A DNA stretch of 12,714 nt from an uncultured Actinomycetes bacterium (GTDB taxonomy: Bacteria > Actinomycetota > Actinomycetes > Nanopelagicales > Nanopelagicaceae). Where the stretch lies: contig CAIZHC010000095.1 of assembly GCA_903932705.1 (NCBI GenBank), forward strand, positions 1 to 12,714, in the 5' to 3' direction. Made by a program: the position numbers and the translations under genes. Positions 6,997-12,714 of this stretch are shown here, in pieces (position 1 is the first letter of the stretch; the number at the start of each line of letters is the position of its first letter). Below the pieces are notes generated by a model. That model was not told the DNA's origin, made no database searches, and was given only the letters and a program-made list of their open reading frames with translations.

Positions 6997-7395
6997 ATGC
7001 GCCATCTCTTACTCGGATCTGGTTTAGCTCTGCTCTCGATTGCTGGACTTTTTCATCTCTACGTTTTCTATCTGGAGAGTGTGGCTTGGACGAGGCCCAA
7101 GACCTGGAAAACATTTAAAGTTCCATCCCAAGAGCATGCAGAGATCATCCGCCCCATGGCGCTAAACCAAGGTTTCTACAATCTATTTCTTGGAGTGGGC
7201 ATCCTTATTGGATTGGCCTTGGTGAACTCTCACTCCACAATCGCTTACACACTATTGATTTCATCTGCGACCTCAATGGTTGGGGCAGGAGTTGTTCTGA
7301 TGGCCAGCGTCAAAGGCAGTGCGCGGGCGGCGGCGATGCAGGCACTTCCTCCATTTTTGGGAGTAGTTTTTCTGCTCCTAGGATTCAATCAGTAG
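6997..7395 (+). CDS. DUF1304 integral membrane protein
   Basis: The 132-aa protein has four hydrophobic segments (about 4-26, 57-76, 82-104 and 112-129) and the family hallmarks 'HLYVFYLESVAWTRPKTWKTF' (split here by position 20-40) and 'NQGFYNLFLGVG' (about 58-69). It matches DUF1304 proteins, which are small inner-membrane proteins of unknown biochemical role, in normal length and topology. The nearest ribosome-binding site is 21 bases upstream, in front of a minigene, so initiation is atypical. The 3' end meets the GNAT gene's 3' end with 7 bases between them. Confidence 0.9.
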   Translation: MRHLLLGSGLALLSIAGLFHLYVFYLESVAWTRPKTWKTFKVPSQEHAEIIRPMALNQGFYNLFLGVGILIGLALVNSHSTIAYTLLISSATSMVGAGVVLMASVKGSARAAAMQALPPFLGVVFLLLGFNQ

Positions 7396-7402
7396 TCAAG
7401 AG

Positions 7403-8092
7403 TTACAAATTTGGTATCGACTCAGGTTGCATAATTGTAAATTCAGGTCGGATCCGAATCTTGAAACCTAACTTTTCATAGAGCCTTATTGCATCCACAT
7501 TGGCTGCACCAGTGTGGAGAAAAGGCGTCATGCCTTCATCCTGAATTCCGGCAGCGACCGCTTTAACGAGCCGAGCTGCAAAACCTCTACCACGATATTC
7601 CTCATCAGTGCAGACAGCGCTAATTTCTACCCATCCCGGTGGATTTAATCGTCGCCCCGCCATCGCAACAAGTTTTCCTTTTTCGCGAATTCCAAGATAT
7701 CCACCGAGCTCCACCGTACGCGGCAAGAATGGACCTGGTTCAGTGCGCGAGATTAATTCCAACATTTCCGGCGCATCGTTGATAGTTAATGAAATCAGAT
7801 CAGGATCGCGTACACCAATGACATCTTCTCCAGTCATTTGAACTCCGGGAAATTTTTCCACCATCCGCCAACCTGCCAAAGGTTCAAAGTTATTTGTGAT
7901 GGCGATGGCAACTCCAGTATCGCCAAGAAGAACCCTCATATCATCCCAAGCCTGTTGGCTAGAGAGATCTGCTACAGCGTTAAACGGTGAGATATCAACT
8001 GGATAGCGCCGAGCTTGGCCAAAAACTTCAGCTAAATTAGCGTGTGGGCCAGTGAGAGCGTGCCACCCAGCTTGATCCAATATATGCGCCAC
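7403..8092 (-). CDS. GNAT-family (FR47-like) N-acetyltransferase
   Basis: The 229-aa cytosolic protein carries a C-terminal GNAT domain (about 125-215). The acetyl-CoA pyrophosphate-binding motif A reads 'CTDEEYRGRGFAARLV' (161-176, with R167-G-R-G-F), and 'DAIRLYEKLGF' (200-210) is the usual motif B strand-helix. The N-terminal ~100 residues are a divergent half, as in FR47-like two-lobed acetyltransferases. The substrate is not predictable; small amines or protein N-termini are typical for the superfamily. The start has only a weak ribosome-binding site (GGGGA). It is a single gene, convergent with DUF1304 and divergent from the 43-aa gene. Confidence 0.9.
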   Translation of the reverse strand: MAHILDQAGWHALTGPHANLAEVFGQARRYPVDISPFNAVADLSSQQAWDDMRVLLGDTGVAIAITNNFEPLAGWRMVEKFPGVQMTGEDVIGVRDPDLISLTINDAPEMLELISRTEPGPFLPRTVELGGYLGIREKGKLVAMAGRRLNPPGWVEISAVCTDEEYRGRGFAARLVKAVAAGIQDEGMTPFLHTGAANVDAIRLYEKLGFKIRIRPEFTIMQPESIPNL

Positions 8093-8186
8093 TAAATCCC
8101 CAATTCAGATATAAAAGTTCTCTTTAAGTTTTCTTCGCGTCTCCTAGAAGCCTAATCCAAGGTCATATTCCTGTCGTAGCTTCATC

Positions 8187-8204
8187 TCACACGAGGAGGT
8201 GTGA
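8187..8204 (+). promoter_or_regulatory. Hairpin carrying the Shine-Dalgarno of the 43-aa gene in its loop
   Basis: TCACAC (8187-8192) pairs perfectly with GTGTGA (8199-8204) around the loop GAGGAG (8193-8198). The Shine-Dalgarno AGGAGG (8194-8199) is thus presented in, or masked by, the loop, 7 bases before the GTG start at 8207. The geometry suggests translational control (protein or antisense binding, or temperature). A 6-bp stem is only marginally stable, so this is a lead, not proof. Confidence 0.45.
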
Positions 8205-8206
8205 AA

Positions 8207-8338
8207 GTGAATCAAATTATTCGTCTTTTTATGATTGCAATCGCCGCTTTTAGCGCATTTGTTGTAGAAGATACATATGTAACCAATGAAGAGCTAGCCG
8301 AACTTCGCCACTCCCATATTTCCAAGATCCACCGCTAG
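8207..8338 (+). CDS. Small membrane or secreted peptide, 43 aa
   Basis: This short reading frame starts at GTG 8207, 7 bases after a perfect AGGAGG, and ends at TAG 8336-8338. The product has one hydrophobic helix (residues about 6-21, 'IRLFMIAIAAFSAFVV') followed by an acidic, then basic and His-rich tail ending 'RHSHISKIHR'. It could be a single-pass membrane microprotein or a poorly cleaved exported peptide. A second GTG at 8201 is in frame but too near the ribosome-binding site. I recognise no family. The strong ribosome-binding site and the sensible protein composition are the reasons for calling it. Confidence 0.6.
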   Translation: MNQIIRLFMIAIAAFSAFVVEDTYVTNEELAELRHSHISKIHR

Positions 8339-8396
8339 CCGAATAACTCTCAGCAGGCTCTCCGAAAGTGTTCAGCCTCCACCCATAGCGGTGATC
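8326..8396 (+). repeat. Long-range inverted repeat with nested stem between the two small genes
   Basis: GATCCACCGCTA (8326-8337, including most of the 43-aa gene's stop) pairs with TAGCGGTGATC (8386-8396) over 11 bp with a single bulged C. A second stem, AGGCT (8355-8359) with AGCCT (8374-8378), nests inside. The structure fills the 71-base gap and stops just before the putative -10 of the 74-aa gene. It may be a terminator lacking a T-tract, an mRNA-stabilising element or part of a small RNA. Confidence 0.45.
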
Positions 8397-8409
8397 CATA
8401 CTCTCATTT

Positions 8410-8634
8410 ATGAAACTACAAGCAGCTCTATTAGCGGTCGGTCTCTTTGTCAGCGTTGGTGCCGTTGGTGCCGAAATGAATCGAGCCGCCCATGTAAATT
8501 CCGGAAGTAGTGTCGTGGCAAGCTCGGTATCGGCAACCCAAGCTTCAGTGCAGCTACCTTCAAAAGCTTCGGCCTCAACAATTACTTTGGGCACAAAGCC
8601 TTCAATCGCTGGTGGCGGGGGCGAAGACGACTAA
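8410..8634 (+). CDS. Small secreted Ser/Ala-rich protein, 74 aa
   Basis: The N-terminus is a signal peptide (MKLQ, hydrophobic 5-20, likely cut after GAVGA near residue 21). The short mature part is rich in Ser, Ala, Val and Thr and ends in GGGGEDD. No family is recognised and there are no cysteines. There is no ribosome-binding site before ATG 8410. CATACT lies 7 bases upstream, so a leaderless transcript is plausible. An opposite-strand frame across 8250-8594 has no signal or domain features and is less likely. It converges with the permease gene, 11 bases apart. Confidence 0.65.
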   Translation: MKLQAALLAVGLFVSVGAVGAEMNRAAHVNSGSSVVASSVSATQASVQLPSKASASTITLGTKPSIAGGGGEDD

Positions 8635-8635
8635 A

Positions 8636-8653
8636 CCTCAAGATTTTATGAGG
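8636..8653. terminator. Possible weak bidirectional terminator at convergent gene ends
   Basis: CCTCA (8636-8640) pairs with TGAGG (8649-8653) around an AT-rich 8-base loop. It lies exactly between the stop of the 74-aa gene and the stop of the permease gene. The stem is short and no T-run follows, so this is weak. Confidence 0.25.
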
Positions 8654-9491
8654 TGATGTCCTTCTTGTTGAACTTATTCACCGCAAGTGAGATGAGTACC
8701 GAGAAGAGAATCAAACTGTAAGAAGCTCCTCTGATCATCTGAGTCCAGTCGATAGAACTCGATAGAGCGTCAAACCATGAGAATGAGTAGTGGGTTGGAA
8801 GCCAGTTTCTAATAGCTCCTAATCCAGAGATGGCATCCAAAATGTTGGAGAGAATAATTATTCCAATCGCTCCACCAACCGCTCCTAACGGGACATCGGT
8901 TGAAACGCTGAGATAAAAGGCGAGACCTGCCACTGACAAAAGAACTAGTGCGAGGTAGAAACCAATAATCACAATCCGTTGCGTAGCTTGGACATTGCCA
9001 AAGGTAACTCCAAGGGGGGTTTGCATGGGGGCTGTCCCGAATGCAATCGCGCCGACTACCCACGAGGTGGTGATGAGTAAAACGATGGAGATTAATGAGA
9101 GCGTCAAGCTCACTTTCAATTTTTGAATCAACAATCGAGTTCTTGGAACCGGCGCAGCAAGTAAATAACGCAAGGTTGACCAGGATGCTTCTGATGCCAC
9201 GGTATCTCCATTAAATATTGAGATAACTGCTATCAATAGGAATGGCGTTGCAAAATAAAACATTGTCGATGTGAAGTTAGCTGCGCCCTTAGTAGCAAGT
9301 CCAATGAGATCAGCAGTACCTGAACCAAATCGAGTAGGTCCAGAACTATTTCCTGAAGTACCAAACTTAACTGCCAACGCAACAATCACTGGTAGTGAGA
9401 CAACAAAGATGTAAGAGAAGAGTGTGCGCTTGCGCTTAATCTGACGATAGAGCTCAAGGCGATAAGGGAGTGTTTTGCCTGGAGTATACAT
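8646..9491 (-). CDS. ABC-2 type transporter permease, six helices
   Basis: The 281-aa membrane subunit has about six helices (near 24-43, 75-93, 128-149, 172-195, 202-220 and 256-272). Between helices 2 and 3 is the ABC-2 coupling motif 'GDTVASEASWSTLRYLLAAPVPRTRLL' (spanning 95-121), which contacts the ATPase. The N-terminal amphipathic basic stretch (residues 5-22) is also typical. The start codon directly follows the stop codon of the hydrolase-ATPase fusion gene (TAAATG), with AAGGAGA six bases upstream, so the pair is co-translated. It most likely forms an exporter with that protein's ATPase domain; only one permease gene is present, so a permease homodimer is expected. The substrate is unknown; relatives export antibiotics, lipids or peptides. 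Confidence 0.9.
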   Translation of the reverse strand: MYTPGKTLPYRLELYRQIKRKRTLFSYIFVVSLPVIVALAVKFGTSGNSSGPTRFGSGTADLIGLATKGAANFTSTMFYFATPFLLIAVISIFNGDTVASEASWSTLRYLLAAPVPRTRLLIQKLKVSLTLSLISIVLLITTSWVVGAIAFGTAPMQTPLGVTFGNVQATQRIVIIGFYLALVLLSVAGLAFYLSVSTDVPLGAVGGAIGIIILSNILDAISGLGAIRNWLPTHYSFSWFDALSSSIDWTQMIRGASYSLILFSVLISLAVNKFNKKDITS

Positions 9492-11948
9492 TTACTTCTC
9501 CTTCCCAATCGTCAGGTCATCGCCGATAAGTTCGATAAATATCTCTTCCAAACTTCCAGCACGCTTTCCGGCCTTTGTCAGAATCTTCTTCATCGTTCCA
9601 TATGTAATCAAATGACCACGGTGCATCAGCACCACATGTGAGCAAGTTTGCTCAACTTCCGCCAGAAGGTGAGATGAAACAATTACGGTACGGCCAGTTT
9701 TTGCGTAACTCTTCAAAACTTCACGCATCGCCTTAATTTGCTGTGGGTCTAAACCATTGGTTGGCTCATCGAGGACAAGAAGATCAGGCATTCCGAGCAT
9801 TGCTTGCGCGATAGCTAAGCGTTGTCGCATTCCTTGCGAGTACGACCGCACCTTCTTATCCAGCGCACTTCCAAGATCAGTAATCTTGATTGCCTCTTCG
9901 AAATATGGCTCGTCGCTTCTACCGATTGATTTCCAATAAAGCTCAAGATTTTCACGGCCGGAGAGATGTGGCAAGAATCCTGAACCTTCGACGAAGGATC
10001 CTAGGTTTGCCAGAGTGGGTGAACCTGGATAAATAGGTTGGCCATTAATGGAAATTTCACCTTCGGTAGGGAAGATCAACCCCATCATCATGCGAAGTGT
10101 GGTGGTCTTACCTGCACCATTTGGTCCAAGCAGTCCTAGAACTTGACCACGATTTACCTTGAATGAGAGCCCATCAACCGCTTTGTAGCCATCCTTATAG
10201 ATCTTCGTGAGATTTGAAACCGTCACAAGAGCATCGCTCTCTTCGACCGGCAAAGTGTTGTGGCGGGGGCGTCTGAAGTAGGCCCAAGCAAGCGCCAAGA
10301 GAATAAAGAGGAGCGCAAGCGCTGGCCAGCCATAAAGAGAGAAGTGGCTTACCTTGGTGGTGAAATTCATCTGAGAGATCGTCAAAGGTGATTGCACGGT
10401 CAATGCGTATTGGCGACCATCTTGTGGCAATGCGTAGCCTTGATCTGTTGTCGAAACAGCTACTGCCAATTTATCTCCAGTTGCAGCATCTAATACAACT
10501 GCAGGTAATTGAACTGTGAAATCAGTACCTGTGTTGGAAATATTGGAGAGGTGGACTGGGCTGACAATTCCATTGGGTTGCTTTGTTTGTCCTGATGCGG
10601 TGCGCACGACGAGTGAGAAGAAGAGAGTCGCATTTTTGGCATTTGAAGAAATACGCAGTTTGATTGAAGAAGGTCCAACAATGTGAATTGGAGTTGTGAG
10701 TGGCGCAGTTTCAAGAAAACCACTCTGACCAGGCAAGAATGCCGCAGTCGCGCCGCTGACACTTCCCGCAAGGGCGAGCGCAGATCCAACACCAGGAAGC
10801 GATGAGATTGCGCCTGGAATTCCACCGATTGGTGCAATGAGAGCAGTAAATGGAACGGCGATATCTAGTGATTTTGTGGGAACGTCTAGTGGCAGTGAAG
10901 TACTGCTTAAGAATTTAGGTATAACTGAGGAATCAACGAGTGAGATCGAGCCATTGGTATCTGTAACTTGAAAAGTTGGAAAACTTTTCTTTGAACCTTT
11001 GAGATAGATATCGAACCAATCCATCTCACTTTTTTGAAGTCGCGTTGATTCATCTGTTCCGCCGTCATGTCCCCCGCTGTGCCAGATCATTGCAAGAGGT
11101 GTCGATGGATGTGCGCTGTGAATTTCACTTGCATTCTTAATTGACTCAGAGAGCGGAAAGAGAGAATCTGCTTCACCTTGCATGAGCAAGGTGGGGGCTG
11201 TGATTTTATTTGTGATAGTCGAAGGCGAAGAAGCGGTTAAGAGTTTTTGGTCAGAAGCTGTCGGCACACCATTTGCTACAGCATCCTTAAATGCCTGACA
11301 CCATTCAGGTGTGAAAGTTCCACATTCACCTGCAACGGAGTTAGGGAGCGTGGCGAGTGCAAAGAATGTTCCAGCCCAGAACTTCTTATACGGGCCGAAC
11401 GAAGAGTCGTTGGCGTTCTGTGGAAATAGCGCCTGGGTCAGGTTATTCCACGTGATATTTGCTGCGACGGCATCAATACGTTGGTCATATCCGGCGGCAA
11501 GCAATGAAACCGCGCCGCCGTAAGAGTCCCCCGCAATACCAACCAGTGGATTGCCGCTTTTTTGCTGAGTAACTTCGCTGCGAGTTGCCAGGTAGTCAAT
11601 TAACTTAGAAACATCTGCCACCTCACCCGTGGGGGAATCCATCGATATCTGCCCAGTGGAGTTCCCGAATCCGCGCGCAGTCCACGCTAAAACCACATAG
11701 CCGTGAGCTGCTAACTCTTTTGCCTGTGGAGCGACGCTCTTCTTATCCCCGGTGAATCCATGTGCGAGCAAGATTGCTGGGGCTGGAGTTCTCTTGGGTA
11801 GATAGATAGTCGCATCGAGAGCGACGCCCCCTGCCCCATTCAAACGGAGATCTTGGGTTGAGTAACTCCCAGCCGCATAAGCGGAATTTCCCATTCCCAT
11901 AGAGGTAATAAGAAGGACTGCAGCGAGCAACCTGCGAGCGCGAACCAT
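9492..11948 (-). CDS. Secreted alpha/beta hydrolase (S15/CocE-like) fused to a cytoplasmic ABC transporter ATPase
   Basis: The 818 aa have two halves. A signal peptide (1-25) precedes an alpha/beta hydrolase (about 30-320) with a complete triad: Ser142 in GDSYGG, Asp261 in 'GEADSLF' and His294 in 'GGHDGG'. A beta-sandwich resembling the PepX C-terminal domain follows (about 325-530). One membrane helix (about 539-558) ends in RRPRH, giving an outside-to-inside orientation. The rest (about 573-805) is an ABC ATPase: Walker A GPNGAGKT (608-615), signature YSQGM (703-707), Walker B LLVLDE (723-728) and H-loop His760. The Q-loop Gln is Glu (E654, 'FVEGSGFLPHLSGRENL'), as in bacitracin/lantibiotic-exporter ATPases. 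The hydrolase should thus sit outside and the ATPase inside, joined to the permease encoded next. The ATG has no ribosome-binding site but lies 6 bases after TACCTT, so the transcript is probably leaderless. The substrate is unknown; peptides or esters are possible. Confidence 0.93.
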   Translation of the reverse strand: MVRARRLLAAVLLITSMGMGNSAYAAGSYSTQDLRLNGAGGVALDATIYLPKRTPAPAILLAHGFTGDKKSVAPQAKELAAHGYVVLAWTARGFGNSTGQISMDSPTGEVADVSKLIDYLATRSEVTQQKSGNPLVGIAGDSYGGAVSLLAAGYDQRIDAVAANITWNNLTQALFPQNANDSSFGPYKKFWAGTFFALATLPNSVAGECGTFTPEWCQAFKDAVANGVPTASDQKLLTASSPSTITNKITAPTLLMQGEADSLFPLSESIKNASEIHSAHPSTPLAMIWHSGGHDGGTDESTRLQKSEMDWFDIYLKGSKKSFPTFQVTDTNGSISLVDSSVIPKFLSSTSLPLDVPTKSLDIAVPFTALIAPIGGIPGAISSLPGVGSALALAGSVSGATAAFLPGQSGFLETAPLTTPIHIVGPSSIKLRISSNAKNATLFFSLVVRTASGQTKQPNGIVSPVHLSNISNTGTDFTVQLPAVVLDAATGDKLAVAVSTTDQGYALPQDGRQYALTVQSPLTISQMNFTTKVSHFSLYGWPALALLFILLALAWAYFRRPRHNTLPVEESDALVTVSNLTKIYKDGYKAVDGLSFKVNRGQVLGLLGPNGAGKTTTLRMMMGLIFPTEGEISINGQPIYPGSPTLANLGSFVEGSGFLPHLSGRENLELYWKSIGRSDEPYFEEAIKITDLGSALDKKVRSYSQGMRQRLAIAQAMLGMPDLLVLDEPTNGLDPQQIKAMREVLKSYAKTGRTVIVSSHLLAEVEQTCSHVVLMHRGHLITYGTMKKILTKAGKRAGSLEEIFIELIGDDLTIGKEK

Positions 11949-12009
11949 TGCTCAAAGGTAGTGATGATTTCGGTGAGCCGCCATTTAGGATCGTTATTAC
12001 TATCAGGGC
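11949..12009. promoter_or_regulatory. Compact bidirectional promoter, both transcripts possibly leaderless
   Basis: On the minus strand, TACCTT (plus-strand 11955-11960) ends 6 bases before ATG 11948. On the plus strand, TACTAT (11998-12003) ends 6 bases before GTG 12010. Both are TAnnnT -10 boxes placed so that transcription would begin at the start codon. No convincing -35 boxes are visible. The two -10 boxes lie 37 bases apart, so the promoters probably interfere with each other or share an activator. Confidence 0.45.
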
Positions 12010-12021
12010 GTGAAGCAACGT

Positions 12022-12714
12022 ATGAGAAAGCTAACTCTCCTAGCAATTCCTGCAGTTCTAATCGCTGCATCCATAGGCTCGACTCCAAGTAACGCTCAGT
12101 CGAGTTCATCGAGCACCGTGTATAGCGCGCAGATGGCTAAGCCCTATTTACCCTCAGCCACAAACGGCGGCACCGATGATTACCACTGCTTCTTAATCGA
12201 TCCCAAGATTTCTCAAGATTCCTTGATAACACAGGTTCAATTCGCACCTCAACAGCGCGCGATGCTCCACCACGCAATCATGTTCTTAGTTGGCAAGAAA
12301 GATCTTGCTGCGGCGCAAGCGGCTGATCAGAATGGAACTGGTTGGTCCTGCTTTGGAGGAACGGGAATTGGTTCTAGCTTCTCCTCATTCTTAACATCAC
12401 CGTGGCTTTCTTCGTGGGCACCTGGTCGCGACAAAGACATCATGCCTGTGGGTTATGGAACCCCAATCGCCAAGGGCGATCGAATTGTTCTGCAGCTTCA
12501 TTACAACTTACTTGCAATCACATCTGGAAAAATTCCTACTGATCAATCGAAAGTTTTGATTTCAGCACTTCCAGCTAAAGGCTCGAAACTTAAAACTCTG
12601 TACACAGAGCTTGTTGCCGCTCCGGTCGAACTCGCCTGCCCTAAGGGAGTTACTGGCTACTTATGTGATCGTGGAAAATCTCTTATCGATTTAGCGCAAC
12701 GCACCACTCAATCA
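12022..12714 (+). CDS. Secreted copper type II (PHM/DBM-like) monooxygenase, C-terminus cut by window edge
   Basis: 231 codons are visible from ATG 12022, open to the window end. The signal peptide is MRKLTLLA... with a cut near SNA (residue 24-25). Then come features of the N-terminal copper type II ascorbate-dependent monooxygenase domain: 'DDYHCFLI' (52-59), the His pair of one copper site in 'LHHAIMFLV' (His83-His84), a 'SCFGG' cysteine (110) for a disulfide with C56, 'APGRDKDIMPVGYGTPIAKG' and the third ligand His160 in 'LQLHYN'. Family members hydroxylate substrates using two coppers and O2. The second copper site (HxH and Met) would lie beyond the window. An in-frame GTG at 12010, six bases after a TACTAT box, is an equally good start and adds four residues. 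It is divergent from the hydrolase-ABC gene. The substrate is unknown. Confidence 0.85.
   Translation, partial: MRKLTLLAIPAVLIAASIGSTPSNAQSSSSSTVYSAQMAKPYLPSATNGGTDDYHCFLIDPKISQDSLITQVQFAPQQRAMLHHAIMFLVGKKDLAAAQAADQNGTGWSCFGGTGIGSSFSSFLTSPWLSSWAPGRDKDIMPVGYGTPIAKGDRIVLQLHYNLLAITSGKIPTDQSKVLISALPAKGSKLKTLYTELVAAPVELACPKGVTGYLCDRGKSLIDLAQRTTQS

Noticed and set aside
8250..8594. 114-aa minus-strand open frame overlapping both small plus-strand genes
   Set aside because: It has no signal peptide, domain or ribosome-binding site. The plus strand here shows a strong AGGAGG-led frame and a clean signal-peptide protein, so this is most likely an antisense shadow.
11743..12109. Two minus-strand frames overlapping the start of the hydrolase-ABC gene and the divergent promoter
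   Set aside because: They lack domains and ribosome-binding sites and conflict with the signal-peptide starts at 11948 and 12022.

Overview
The window reads as a chromosomal piece of a Gram-positive actinobacterium with moderate GC and tight gene packing. The evidence is a class D-type sortase with an LPXTG-like substrate, many Sec-secreted proteins, actinobacterial-style families (DUF4242, DUF1304, OmpR-type regulator), gaps mostly under 250 bases, and several genes whose start sits about 6 bases after a TAnnnT box, as in leaderless transcripts. A freshwater planktonic lineage (Nanopelagicales/acI-like) would fit the compact layout, but that placement is inference. I see no tRNA, rRNA, CRISPR array or insertion sequence.

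Left part (1-3306, minus strand): three consecutive genes for secreted proteins with signal peptides. In transcription order they are a 223-aa beta-rich protein with an N-terminal CxnC motif, a 319-aa Ig-like protein, and a large IPT/Ig-like protein cut by the window edge. They look like a cell-surface or exoprotein set. Upstream of them lies a 100-base segment packed with nested inverted repeats.

Centre-left (3510-6598): a two-gene minus-strand operon codes for a DUF3494 (ice-binding-like) adhesin ending in LPKTS plus a membrane anchor, followed by its likely dedicated class D-type sortase. Divergent from it is an OmpR-family regulator whose phospho-acceptor aspartate is replaced by histidine. 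No histidine kinase is in view, so it may act without phosphorylation. The shared 221-base gap carries several palindromes.

Centre (6603-8634): small single genes. They are a DUF4242 protein, a DUF1304 membrane protein preceded by a 3-codon minigene with a strong ribosome-binding site, a GNAT acetyltransferase, and two small plus-strand genes (43 and 74 aa). The 43-aa gene has its Shine-Dalgarno in the loop of a hairpin.

Right part (8646-12714): a two-gene minus-strand unit encodes an unusual fusion (signal peptide, extracellular S15/CocE-like alpha/beta hydrolase, one membrane segment, cytoplasmic ABC ATPase). Its stop codon abuts the start of a six-helix ABC-2 permease, so one gene pair may supply a hydrolase physically tied to an exporter. 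Divergent from it, across a 61-73 base bidirectional promoter, starts a secreted copper type II (PHM/DBM-like) monooxygenase that runs off the right edge.
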